A stretch of 30,000 bases of DNA from Tubiluchus corallicola (GCA_030141605.1 JAQGDQ010000549.1:64794-94793), one strand, 5' to 3'. Shown: positions 8,241-19,885, numbered from the stretch's first letter. Notes: generated by a model not told the origin, from the letters alone. A program made the numbers and translations.

Positions 8241-10875
8241 TGCCACAGCATTCTCTGAGTTTATTTTCTACCTTTTTGTGCATTAGCGAGAATTACTGTG
8301 AGATTATTAGATCACTCGTAAGCAATAAAACAAGAACCAATGCTGCTGCGTTGACTGAATCCCATTTAATAATAGATCAGTCAATCTTGCGTCTGTTGAC
8401 AGACCAATGATGTGCAATACATCAAACAAGAGACAGGAGGATATTGATTAAATAAGGCTCTTCTCTTGATCACTACATGATTATCATTGAAGATTTAATT
8501 TTGCTTGTAACAGCCATTCCTTGACACAGAGACATACTTTTAACCAGGCAAATGCATAAGGCCCAATTCACAATGAGGACGTAAAGTAAAATTACGGACT
8601 GAACTGATGTCAGAAAATCAGAAAACATTTAGAGAAAATTTCCGTTTTTTTCTCGAAATCCTATGCAGCAAGAATTTTCACTTCACGGTGAAACCGCGCA
8701 GTTTTTTTCCGCGCGTCCAGTTTGCTGCAATTACTTTGTGAGTTTTATTCTGTATAATCACGTCTAAATTAAGTTATACTTGCCGTATTTCTTATATACA
8801 AAGTATAGTTAATAATGTTAGTCAATGTAATGTTTGTTCTTTTTTACTGAAGTTCTACTAACCACTTCAAAATTTTAAAAATATACATGTAAAAATAACT
8901 ATATATGTGTATTATATTATTCTTTTTACGAGTATAGCCACCGATGTTGCATTAATAAAATATAAAATCGTCAGTCTGTTAAAAGAAAGATTAAATCTTA
9001 GAATTTTACGCTGAAATATGTTAACTGTTGTTCGTTAAATAAGAAAGAAGTAATTGAGTAGTTAAATTTAAGACTCAGTTCCGCAAGGATTCCTCAAGAA
9101 AATGGAACATGCAGTATTTCTACCAGTATTCTCACGAGGAGAACGCATAGCTTCTAGCCAAGCCATAACCAAATGACGTTAAACCCAAGAAACAGCTTTT
9201 ACTTAAAAAAAACTAAAAAAATGTCTTGAACTTTTATATCATCTGTATACTGTCCTGTTGCATCCAGAGCTTGCCTTAGCAGTAACGCTGTATAACACTT
9301 GTAAATTAAACTCCCGCGATGACCGTTAGGCGCAACCATTTTAACGGTAAGTCGTTTGAAACAAGTTTAGACAACATTGAGTAAAGTTCGAAAAAATAAT
9401 CAGACCATTTGTAGCGCACTCTTCATTAACTAAGTTTATACTTTATATGTCAATAAGGTTAATAATACGTTTTTGGTGAGTCAGCGGTGCACACTGGGAA
9501 GGTAAGTAAGTGACATTTTACCAGGTAGCGCGAACATTATAAGTTACAAAAAAATTTTCATTGTACTTACACATGTCTTACAAACAGCTACGCTTAATGT
9601 CAAGTAATATAACTTTATGTGGAACATTTTAGGGACATAGCATCCCTAGAATCCCTTTTCTTCCTCTTTAAACAATTGTCAAGCTTAAAAATCGACGTCA
9701 CACTTAGATATGAAATGACTCTAATCACTGTTTGCTTAGAAGACAAAAACAGACTAATGTTACATTACCGTTAATGTTGCGCTTCCGGGCACAGCTAACC
9801 GATAAAATCGCACAGAAATTTAACAAGAGAGGAAGCGTATTCATAATCATAGCGTTATACTGAACACAGAGTATACACTCTAAGTCAAACAAGACATTTT
9901 TCATGGAAATATTTAAAAGACATCTTCTTCTGCTCTTTCTGCAAGCACCGAGAACAACTAAAGTTGAACAACTAGCAAACTAGAATCCAACATGTGCATT
10001 TCCTAGTATATTACTTTTTTGTAATATAAAAGTTACAGTAAATTTTAATTTTTCTCAGATGTTAAATAGATCATATTGTAAGTTGTTTCGATTTACCACC
10101 CCGAAGAAGTTATCGTAATCCTACAAATTATCTGCACGCTAAAGGCGCCGCTGTTTGTTAACGGGGAAAATTTACTAGGAACATGACAAAAAAAAACGCA
10201 CACGCGGGATTATAGTAGTACACGTGCAGTTGGTGTGGCGGTAGTGGATACAGTTTCAATATTTATTGACTGTAGCAAGCTCCGTGAGATGTTTCCTTGT
10301 AAATCTATCTATTACAAGTAATTTTATAAGCTTCAGTAGTGCACTTCCGGCCCACCAGGGGCGCTGCTTGTGATGTGAATAAAAACTGTGTCAAAGTTAG
10401 CGCAGCTGTTTATGCATTACTGTAAGGTTCGTTTTCGACAAATACTGTAATTAGATGCCCTTCTAATAACAATCTTGATTTCAGTGCTACTTCACTCACA
10501 GGCTGTTTGCTCAGTGCAATCTTGACACCACGTCCTGACCGACTAGAGTTTTGAAATCTTGAGCCACTTGAACTTCGCAGAATACACTGTGATCTGACAA
10601 TGTGATGAAATTTTACAACTCTCGTCGTGTTTTCTATATGCTGTTTTGTTTTTATTTATGATCATGTGAATTTTTCATTAGAATTGGCAACTATGTTTAT
10701 TATAATTGTACTCGCTGTTTTTCACTGTGTATAATGCGTGTAAATTTTTGTTACTAAGTATTAAAATATGTTCGTTATCTTTTATTATTTATGAATGTAA
10801 TGTTGGATTATAATTTGTAACTATGTCTATTGTATATGATCGTTGTCGTTCAATGTGTCTCATGCGTTGGATTCT

Positions 10876-10879
<4 letters not shown>
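8241..10879. other. AT-rich intergenic stretch, no gene seen
   Basis: Both strands contain only short open frames without recognisable domains. I see scattered regulatory-type words, such as an E-box CACGTG at 10221 and a CTCF-like word near 10353, but no organised promoter, RNA gene or clear element ends. Confidence 0.5.
10353..10367 (+). promoter_or_regulatory. CTCF-like motif (weak)
   Basis: CCACCAGGGGCGCTG resembles the core of the animal CTCF consensus but is one G shorter than the usual run. It sits in a locally GC-richer patch that also holds ACTTCCGG, an ETS-type word. This is a single motif match, so it is only suggestive. Confidence 0.2.

Positions 10880-10910
<31 letters not shown>
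10880..10910. repeat. (AT)n microsatellite, about 15 units
   Basis: An uninterrupted alternating AT tract of about 31 bp. Such tracts are length-variable and self-complementary. Confidence 0.98.
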
Positions 10911-10913
<3 letters not shown>

Positions 10914-11005
10914 TAGGTTTAATACGTTGCAAATGCTTTTAGAAATTTTAACATGTCCCTACAAATAGAGGGAATGTATTCTGTACATAGTTTTTTAAAA
11001 ATAAA

Positions 11006-11006
<1 letters not shown>

Positions 11007-11047
<41 letters not shown>

Positions 11048-11060
11048 CAACAACAACAAC

Positions 11061-11144
<84 letters not shown>
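11007..11144. repeat. Compound (AAT)n-(AAC)n-(ATT)n microsatellite
   Basis: About 12 AAT units are followed by six AAC units and then about 28 TAT/ATT units. The AAT and ATT arms are complementary, so one strand can fold on itself with the AAC block in the loop. Open frames here (poly-Asn/poly-Tyr) are artefacts of the repeat. Confidence 0.97.
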
Positions 11145-12515
11145 GTGTTATTCTATAATTCTATAATACATGAAGACAGTACTATAAACAAAGGTGTACA
11201 TTTTACCAAAGCACCTTTATCTAATGTAATCAGGGGTCACCGGTTGAAGTTACAGCCCACTCACTGAAGACTTGATGGTTTTAAAACCTTTTTCTCAAAC
11301 AGAATAATCAAAATCTGGAATTAACTCCCTGAGTCTGTCGGTGGTGCCCCCATGATGTGTGCTCAGAGTAGCACACTTTTTAAAAAACCGTTTAAAAGAT
11401 GTAAATCTTAATAATCATTTCTCTTATAACAGACATATGTAGGTAACCTTGGCTCTGTGCTTTTATCGGTAATCGGTAATAAGCCACTTTATCTGTGAAA
11501 TTTATATCGGTGCTGTATATACGTTTTTCATATCTTATGCTATCTTGTAACTATTTTTAATATTTTTTAACAAAGTTTACGTATTAAACTTAAACGAACT
11601 CTTGCACGCTTCAGACAGGAACTGCAAGAACGGTGCAACGTGCAGTTTGATGCAGTAGTCTTGCTGTCAAGCAGTCAAGTCAGATAAGATGCTCTTTCAA
11701 TAGTTCATTAAAGGAAAGATTAAGCCTATTAAGCTTATTTCAATTTTAGATGGATTTAGTTTTAAAACGGTGATAAGCGCCTCGTGTAATTAGTAAAATA
11801 ATCAATTTAAAGTTGCGATCATTTGCGCGCTTCCATTTTGAACGCCTATTCTTCCGCCAGTGACGTCATTCATCTGCTGAAAAAAGCAGCGCAATGTCAG
11901 TTTACTTTAAAAGTGTAGTAAGTTTTTACAAAAAAATAGATAGCCAATACTGTGATATTTTTTGCATGAACGTTAGGTAAGTTGCAGAAGTTTGAATTAG
12001 TTTAAGCAGCGCGTGATAACAGAAAGCCTTACGAAAAGTCCCGAAATCCACCAGTTACGTCAAAACTTAGCATGAAAATTTTTATACAGTGGTAGTATAA
12101 ATAACTTTAAGCCTTATAAACAGTTTTTTTGCAAATTTCCTTATTACGTTTTCTGAATTTAAATGATAATCGCAGTAAAATAAACTCGAAAAGCCCAATA
12201 TGCTAAGTGACTTGGCCTTTAGGACGGCCTTCGGAAAGCTTCCCAGAAGGCTAGACTTGTCCTTTAATTTTACTCAGTCGTAATTTTAATTACATTAAAT
12301 TACTTTATTAAATCGACGTCAATCAACGAGATATAAGATCAAAAATAAAATGTTTAATTCTAGTTACCAGGGTTTACTTAAATTTCATATATACTAAGTT
12401 TTCTATACAATTTTAAACAAATTCTGGAGTGCTCAATTTTACATCTGTGAGCACAAGTGAGACGTCACTAACTTTACTGTAATAATGAGAATTCGCATAA
12501 TTGGAGACTTGAAGT
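11145..12515. other. AT-rich intergenic stretch, no gene seen
   Basis: No credible coding frame exists on either strand. A perfect CRE octamer TGACGTCA lies at 11861-11868 and an imperfect inverted repeat at 12217-12264. Otherwise nothing is recognised. Confidence 0.5.
12217..12264. repeat. Imperfect inverted repeat centred on AAGCTT
   Basis: The inner part, GCCTTCGGAAAGCTTCCCAG followed by AAGGC, is nearly palindromic around a HindIII site at about 12237. Outer arms TTTAGGAC and GTCCTTTA extend the symmetry after an interruption. A transcript or single strand could form a hairpin. Confidence 0.6.
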
Positions 12516-12781
12516 TTATTTATTTATTATTATTCGTTTTTACTTATTTATTAATCTTCAGAGTGCAATACACGAGTGACAAGGCAGTTAAAAAGTGAAA
12601 TAAAATAATAAAGAACTACTACAAAAACTAAAATAGCAACTTAGAAGTGTCTGTTAAAAAGTAAAAATTTGCTAAAATAAACATGACATAGCCGGTTTTT
12701 AAATAATTTTCAGTTGCCAGGATTTACAGTTGGAGCATCATTCACATGTGGTGGTAGTTTATTCCATAAATCTAATATTTC
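12516..12781 (-). pseudogene. Decayed 3' end of a non-LTR retrotransposon (LINE)
   Basis: On the minus strand, 12781-12710 reads EILDLWNKLPPHVNDAPTVN followed by PGN and a stop. This resembles the W-N-x-L-P-P tail found at the C-terminus of many LINE reverse transcriptase ORFs. An in-frame stop two codons upstream of this segment shows it is not functional. After the stop comes about 150 bp of AT-rich 3' UTR-like sequence ending in AATAAATAAATAAAC (12516-12530 on the plus strand), like the short-repeat tails of some LINEs. The family cannot be assigned from so short a match. Confidence 0.4.
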
Positions 12782-13618
12782 ATTTTATTTCATGCGTAGC
12801 CTTTACAAACTGTTAAACAGAAGAGAAAAATGGCGTGTCATCCATCTTAACCTTTCTAAAAACCAATTTGGAGCTGCATCGGACCAGGAAGAAAGAAAAT
12901 TCCATGTCCGGGGTGAAAAATTCGATTCCAATACCGCCATTTTTCATCTAGCAGTCGAGAATGAAATATTTGCGCCTTCTTCTGCGGGATGCCACTTCTT
13001 CTCCTCAGCATCCCGGCGCACGACTGGCGAAGACAAATTTGTAAAACTATTGAGGGCCTCTGTGAAGCCATTGAAATCTTTGTAAAGATCTTTGTGTTCC
13101 GTAAACTGAAGCCTTTGTGAATTTGTGTAACTGATCCATTCATCCTGAAGTCTTTAAACCACAAATTCAATACGGTTTTTCTGCGCGCATCACACTTTGG
13201 CGAGCGCACAATACGGGAAATCTTTTTCGATATCTTTTTCAGACGGAATTTAATGTATATTCCATATCCTAAGTGTCAGGAGTTTCTTAATCTAAAGTCA
13301 TTAGAGGAGAGGCGCGTTCAGAGAGATTTAGCTTAATGCTGCCAGTTTATTCATAGAGATGTTGATGTTGATTTTGATAAAAAAAAATTTACCCGTGTAT
13401 CTTGCAAAAGAACAAGGCAAAATCATTTCTGAAGCTTCTCGTGCGTCAAACTGCTAAAGTATTGTGGCGGGTCGCAGGATTAAACCGTCACGGGCTTCAT
13501 GAAAATGTAGTGTATTGAATGTAAAATTGCCTAGGCCAATCAGAGCTCAGTTTTCTAGGCTAATTTTCTCGAGCGTGTAACCTGTTCTCGTAGATTCGAG
13601 GGCAGTGCGTTCTCGGCC

Positions 13619-13681
13619 ATGTTCGGTTTCGGTTTCATTTTGTTTTTCTCTTCTTGGTTGCTGTTATTAAGTCAGTCGTGA
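13619..13681 (+). CDS. Possible 20-residue hydrophobic small ORF
   Basis: ATG at 13619 (G at -3) opens a frame of 20 residues, MFGFGFILFFSSWLLLLSQS, then TGA. The composition resembles a signal peptide. A CCAAT word lies at about 13533 and a GTAAGT donor-like word at about 13728, after the stop. It may be an upstream ORF in a first exon, or simply chance; I see no downstream exon that would complete a gene. Confidence 0.12.
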   Translation: MFGFGFILFFSSWLLLLSQS

Positions 13682-14800
13682 TTCAGTAATTTTTGGTTTC
13701 ACCCCTTGGTTTGCATTTCGACTCAACGCGTAAGTGTCAGCTTTAAACTGTTGCTAAGTGTTTCATTTTACTGTTTTTCTTTCTTTTCTTTTTTTATAAT
13801 TTTCCTTAATTATGTATCCTCGCTATCGTAGACGGCATCACAGTATCATTTGGTCAATTTTTCTTAAATCTAGTTTTAACTGATTTGGAATTCATTGTAT
13901 ATGTTGACGGTGCACCCCTCTTAACTGCACATATTATTAAGTTATTTAAAAGCCGCTTATATAAAATTAACTTATATAAAGTTTTTGTACATAATAGACA
14001 CACGTAAGCAGTTAATCTATTTGTGTCTTTACCACACTCTTGTAAATACGGATTTTGCATGATTTTTGCCAACGCGTTTTATATAATTGTCTTCACTATA
14101 GATTGTATTTTACTATTTGGGTGTGAAGAAAATAAAATAAAATTTTTTTTTATTTATCTGCAGAATGTTATGTAGATATAACCTGCACATAACCGTAACT
14201 AGATGATGGATAATTATATAAAGAATATCTGTAAATCTGTCAGAGTTCCATATGGGTTATTTCAGTTCACAAAATTGCGCTTTTTTCCATTCTTTCAATG
14301 TGACACAGCTTGTGTTACTTCCCCAGTAGTTAAGCAGCGCCATTCCTGGTTAGTAAACAGATGTGTTTGCACTAGCACTAGCAAAACTGAAAACCATTAA
14401 ATTTTCCAGAAAAGTCTATCTACAATATATCTACGCTTTCGGCTGTTTGCCTTGAGAATGGACATGCGACCAAACATGATTGTCACCTCTGTTGATTCAC
14501 TGTCTCAGAGGCTTAGATAGAGCCCAGTCCTGCCACACCTATAAACATAAAAGGTAGACTCTGTCGACGAGCAGCTTACCGACCTACGCGCTGCATAAGA
14601 CAACCACAAAGCTGTCGGTTCAAAACCCTCTGTGCATTTTTTTCCAAATCGTTTCTTTTCGATCAATTCCAAGTTTACATTTTCCAGTAATTATAGACAC
14701 GACATTTCTCAAATCAATCAATCATCAAGTCTCATTAGTCAGAGCATCTCTTGCTTGTAAGAAATCTGGATCTCATAGAGAGAGGGTATTCTGGGTTAAA
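13682..14800. other. Intergenic stretch, no gene seen
   Basis: Short open frames on both strands have no recognisable features. A tRNA B-box-like word GGTTCAAAACC followed by a T-run lies at about 14617-14644, but no cloverleaf can be folded around it. Confidence 0.45.
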
Positions 14801-15123
14801 ACAGTCACGCCGGTATAGAAAAACTCTACCGCCCTCTCGGCATACTAGAGAAATGACTCAAAGCTGTTCAGTACTGGTGCCATGTAGATGTTTGGTAAAG
14901 TACAGGTTGGTGCAGAAAAACCTTACCGTCCTCTCAGCATATTAGAAAAATGACTCAAAACTGTTCAATACTTGGTGCCGTGTAGATGTTCGGTAAAATA
15001 CAGGTTGGCGCAGAAAAACCCTACGGTCCTCTCCGCATACTAGAGAAATGACTCAAAGCTGTTCAGTACTGGTGCCGTGTAGAAGTTCGGTAAAATACAG
15101 GTTGGCGCAGAAAACCCTACCGA
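14801..15123. repeat. 97-98 bp tandem repeat, about 3.3 copies
   Basis: ATGACTCAAA recurs at 14853, 14950 and 15048. Each unit carries GTAAAATACAGGTTGGCGCAG, CCTACCGTCCTCTC, GCATACTAGAGAAATGACTC and CTGGTGCCGTGTAGATGTTC or close variants. The first unit is the most diverged at its left end and the last is partial. Both strands are closed by stops, so it is unlikely to code. Confidence 0.93.
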
Positions 15124-15789
15124 ATCGAAAAACTGGCTGGACAATTTTAATACTCTAATGAAAGGTCCCTACGCTGGCCAAGCTTCCTCTTTGTGTAACG
15201 TGTTTTACCTAAAGCAACGAAGTTTGGCTAACCATAAGACTGATGTTGAGAACTCCTTCGACAACCAAACTGAAATGTTTTGGTCATACTGGAACTTTCG
15301 GATGCGCGTGCAAAGGCATAATCATTGCCTGACAACCGTTGCCGTCTGAAAACAAATGTGAACGCGACCGGCACTCGAAAAACTATGTTAACGCAATAAT
15401 CCGTGTACCCGCCGGGAACACCGGGATCTAATGAAACAATCGCATTGTGGTACAGCCCGTGCCAGCTGTATGAATGTAGTTAAAACACAGCAGTGTACAG
15501 TCCCAAATGGCTTTATGTAGCTTAGCGGTTGTTGAAGCCATAAAACTGTCCTGTTGATTTGTTTGACTTGAAGATAAACGCTCGTAAAGATGAGGAAAAC
15601 TACAGCGTCATAAACCATGGAGTGATTAACGCTTTGTTTTAATAAATAATAAATCAATGGCAAATGATTCCCAGCTTCCAGGGAAAACAGTAATTTCCAT
15701 GTGGTGGCGTGAAAAATGTGTTCTGAAAGATTTATGTTGCGCCATTATGAAGTCGTAAATTAATTGCTATTGCGTTTATTTTTAGCTCT

Positions 15790-16143
15790 CGGTCTGGTTT
15801 AGCTGCTGTTGGGCCTGTTTTAAACACTATTAGGCCTGGTTTAGCAACGGTTAGGCCTGTTCTTAGTTGCTATTAGGCCTAGGCAACTATTATATTCATT
15901 CTTTGCTGCCATTAGGCCTATTCTTAGCTGCTGTTGGGCCTGTTTTAAGCACCATTAGGCCTGGTTTAGCAACGGTTAGGCCTGTTCTTAGTTGCTATTA
16001 GGCCTGTTCTTAGTTGCTATTAGGCCTAGGCAGATATTATATTCATTCTTTGCAACCATTAGACCTATTCTTAGCTGCTGTCAGGCCTGTTTTTAGCCAC
16101 TATTAGGCCTAGTTATTAAATTCATACTTTGCAGCCATTAGGG
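15790..16143. repeat. Nested AGGCCT-rich minisatellite
   Basis: The basic unit is about 20-22 bp, TTAGGCCTGTTCTTAGTTGC or variants, with TTAGGCCT as the most constant part. A higher-order unit is also present: AGCTGCTGTT starts at 15801 and 15926 (125 bp apart) and AGCTGCTG at 16073 (147 bp later). The extra 22 bp in the second interval is one additional copy of the basic unit. Confidence 0.93.
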
Positions 16144-16516
16144 GGATTACGGGAAGGTTAAATTCGTCCCCGAACTTTTGGGCTTTTAGAAAAAACACGT
16201 GGAATATTCCCGAATGATGACTTCATCAATCTGACAAAATTTTAACCTGATGAGTCAACTTCGGTGTTTGTTTAGTTTCCCACTAATCCAAAAATAAACA
16301 CATGCGGTTTTAGTTAGAAACAATAAAAATAGCATCAATACTCATTTTTGGAGGGCGATCTGTCAACAAGTTGCGCTGAATGTAAACAAGCAAATAAAAT
16401 AGAATCGTGCCGACGGCAATCCCAAAAATCAGTTCCCTTACAGGATAAGAAAATGCTGTTCATAAGTAAAGCTTAAAGAATTCGTCATTTTACATATATA
16501 TCAGTGGGAATTGAAG

Positions 16517-17094
16517 CAAAACCGAATCCATTCTTAAACTGTAGGTCAAAACAATCTACTTTTTAAAACATTCAAAGGAAACTTACTATTTTTCAAAAAG
16601 GACTTACGTGAAAGAATCATTACCACACAAATACAATTTCACGCTCTCGCCACTACTTCTTCCCTGTTACGTGCATTTCGCCATTCGTCAGTAGACGGGC
16701 ACTAGCCCCTGCATTTCGGAAACAAAAAATAGGTTAAATACCTGTAACTTCAGATGCGTTACTTTCTGACGAGCTACACACGTTAGACAGCTCATGCGTG
16801 AGCACAGCGGTAAATTTGAAATTTGAATTTTTTTCTGAAAACTTGCCTAGTTTTAGTACAACACACTGAATATCTTACAGTAGCACTGTACATCAATTTT
16901 CGCTTTCGCAAGCACGTGCAAAACGTTCGTGGAATATTTTTGTTATTGAAAATTATATTAGTTTGTGATGTCATCAATAGTTGGCCTCGCCCGTTGTTAA
17001 TTAAGTTTTTAATCTATTATTTAATTATCAGAAACGTTTTTGCAGTATTAATTCTATTAAAACGTATACTTTTTATCGGATCTGAAAATGGGGT
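16517..17094 (+). repeat. Dispersed repeat family 1, copy A
   Basis: About 580 bp resemble 20939-21521 (inverted) and 28341-28906 (same strand). Shared landmarks in order are CAAAACCGAATCC, GCGCCACTA-like, GGGCACTAGC, GCTCATGCGTGAGCAC, the palindromic TGATGTCATCA, TTAATTATCAGAAACG and a GAAAATGGGGT end. I see no coding similarity beyond what the DNA similarity forces. Terminal repeats are not evident, so the class (MITE, SINE, solo LTR or other) is unknown. Confidence 0.85.
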
Positions 17095-17166
17095 AGTATA
17101 TGAAAAACCGTCCTGTCTTCTTTTGAAAAAAAACCTGGCGAAACGAGTTGGGCCATCGTTACTGCC

Positions 17167-17177
17167 GGGGGGGGGGG
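17167..17177 (+). repeat. Poly-G run of 11
   Basis: Eleven consecutive G bases stand out in AT-rich DNA. Length is prone to slippage and sequencing error. Confidence 0.9.
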
Positions 17178-17243
17178 TTCGAGACATGCGTCGTTAACTT
17201 CCAATAGTTGATCCAAGGACGTGACGTAATCGTATGGAAGAAA

Positions 17244-17251
17244 TGACGTCA
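17244..17251. promoter_or_regulatory. Perfect CRE octamer TGACGTCA
   Basis: Palindromic consensus for CREB/ATF factors. It is one of four exact copies in the window (also 11861, 26123, 29181). No adjacent gene is visible, so function is unproven. Confidence 0.3.
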
Positions 17252-17516
17252 CAAAAATCTATTACAAAAAGCTATATTCACTAATTGACTAGAAAATCTT
17301 TACTCGCTTTGCGTCTATAGGTGAATAATTAACGAGCAAAGTGAATAATTAATATGAAGATTTCGGATCGTGTTAGAAGATGTAAAAGGTTTAATAGCTT
17401 CTGAATTCAAAGGCAACTGAGCAACTGTTCCTTGCTTAATTACTAAGCCACATCCTTGATGACGAGAAGCTGATGAATTAATGAGTAATTAGCATCAAGA
17501 GATAGTTCCCACAATT

Positions 17517-19885
17517 GGACTGAGAGCACCTTCACGCATGAATCTCCCAGAACCACTAAACTTACCACCTTTATCAGCTCTTGATATGATTAAGAACAAC
17601 TTGACGAAAGAATCTCCTAAAATCACCAAACTTATCACTTTCATCAGCTCTTGATATGATTAAGAACACCTTCACGAAAGAATCTCCTAGGATCACTAAA
17701 CTTACCGCCTTCATCAGCTGTTGATATGATTAAGAACAAATTGACGAAAGAATCTCCTAGAATCTCTAAACTTATCACTTTCATCAGCTGTTGATATGAT
17801 TAAGAACAACTTGACGCACGAATCTCCCAGAATCACTAAACTTACCACCTTCATCAGCTCTTGATATGATTAAGAACAACTTGACGAAAGAATCTCCTAG
17901 AATCACTAAACTTACCATCTTTATCAGCTCTTGTTATGATTAGGAACAACTTGATGAAAGAATCTCCTAGAATCACTAAACTTACTACCTTCATCAGTTC
18001 TTGATATGATTAAGAACAACTTGACGAAAGAATCTCCTAGAATCACTAAACTTATCACTTTCATCAGCTCTTGATATGATTGAGAACACCTTCACGAAAG
18101 AATCTCCTAGGATCACTAAACTTACCGCCTTCATCAGCTGTTGATATGATTAAGAACAAATTGACGAAAGAATCTCCTAGAATCACTAAACTTATCACTT
18201 TCATCAGTTCTTGATATGATTAAGAACAACTTGACGAAAGAATCTCCTATAATCACTAAACTTACCACCTTCATCAGCTCTTGATATGATTAAGAATAAC
18301 TTGACGAAAGAATCTCCTAGAATCACTAAACATATCACCTTCATCAGCTCTTGATATGATTAAGAATAACTTGACGCACGAATCTCCTAGAATCACTAAA
18401 CTTACCACTTTCATCAGCTCTTGATATGATTAAGAACAACTTGACGCACGAATCTCCTAGAATCACTAAACTTACCACCTTCATCAGCTCTTGATATGAT
18501 TAAGAACATCTTCACGAAAGAATCTCCTAGGATCACTAAACTTACCGCCTTCATCAGCTCTTGATATGATTAAGAACAACTTGACGAAAGAATCTCCTAG
18601 AATCACTAAACTTACCATCTTTATCAGCTCTTGTTATGATTAGGAACAACTTGATGAAAGAATCTCCTAGAATCACTAAACTTACTACCTTCATCAGTTC
18701 TTGATATGATTAAGAACAACTTGACGAAAGAATCTCCTAGAATCACTAAACTTATCACTTTCATCAGCTCTTGATATGATTGAGAACACCTTCACGAAAG
18801 AATCTCCTAGGATCACTAAACTTACCGCCTTCATCAGTTCTTGATATGATTAAGAACAACTTGACGAAAGAATCTCCTAGAATCACTAAACTTATCACTT
18901 TCGTCAGCTCTTGATATGATTAAGAACAAATTGACGCGCGAATCTCCTAGAATCGCTAAAGTTACCACCTTCATCAGCTCTTGATATGATTAAGAACAAA
19001 TTGACGCGCGAATCTCCTAGAATCACTAAACTTATCACTTTCATCAGTTCTTGATATGATTAAGAACAACTTGACGAAAGAATCTCCTAGAATCGCTAAA
19101 CTTACCACCTTCATCAGCTCTTGATATGATTAAGAACAAATTGACGAAAGAATCTCCTAGAATCACTAAACTTATCACTTTCATCAGTTCTTGATATGAT
19201 TAAGAACAACTTGACGAAAGAATCTCCCAGAATCACTAAACTTACCACCTTCATCAGCTCTTGATATGATTATGAACAACTTGACGAAAGAATCTCCTAG
19301 AATCACTAAACTTACCACCGTCATCAGCTCTTGATATGATTAAGAACAACTTGACGAAAGAATCTCCTAGAATCACTAAACTTATCACTTTCATCAGCTC
19401 TTGATATGATTAAGAACAACTTCACGAAAGAATCTCCTAGAATCACTAAACTTACCACCTTCATCAGCTCTTGATATGATTAAGAACAACTTGACGAAAG
19501 AATCTCCTAGAATCACTAAACTTACCACCTTCATCAGCTCTTGATATGATTAAGAACAACTTCACGAAAGAATCTCCTAGGATCACTAAACTTACCACTT
19601 TCATCAGCTCTTGATATGATTAAGAACAAATTGACGAAAGAATCTCCTAGAATCACTAAACTTATCACTTTCATCAGCTCTTGATATGATTAAGAACAAC
19701 TTGACGAAAGAATCTCCTGGAATCACTAAACTTACCACCTTCATCAGCTCTTGATATGATTAAGAAAAACGTGACGCGCTAATCTCTTAGCAAACTTATC
19801 GCCCTGATCAACTCTTGATAAGTTCAAGAGCACCTTGGAGTACAAATCTCCTGGAGTCACCAAACTAACCACCTTAACCAACTCT
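17517..19885. repeat. 70-bp satellite array, about 34 monomers
   Basis: Head-to-tail units are built from TTGATATGATTAAGAACAAC, TTGACGAAAGAATCTCCTAG, AATCACTAAACTTACCACCT and TCATCAGCTC. From 17581 to 19751 the word TTGATATGAT (or a one-base variant) falls every 70 bp without a single insertion or deletion, giving 32 in-register starts. Edge monomers are diverged: the first begins near 17517, and the last ones carry a 7-bp shortening and drift out by about 19885. The period is not a multiple of three and stops are frequent, so it is non-coding. Variant types include TATCACTT versus TACCACCT and CACCTTCACG with AGGATC; their order shows higher-order duplication. Confidence 0.98.

Noticed and set aside
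12714-13209. Overlapping open frames of about 120 residues on both strands
   Set aside because: Neither has recognisable domains, and they overlap the LINE-like remnant; they look like chance frames.
14570-14645. tRNA or tRNA-derived SINE with B-box GGTTCAAAACC and a T-run
   Set aside because: The T-stem does not pair, no matching acceptor stem is found, and there is no clear A-box.
16823-17197. Hydrophobic open frame similar to one at 28657-28914
   Set aside because: Both begin at TTG and lie in copies of the same dispersed repeat; the inverted copy B does not support a conserved protein, so the likeness follows from DNA similarity.
17517-19885. CRISPR-like array
   Set aside because: The whole 70-bp unit is repeated with no unique spacers, and the context is eukaryotic; it is a satellite.
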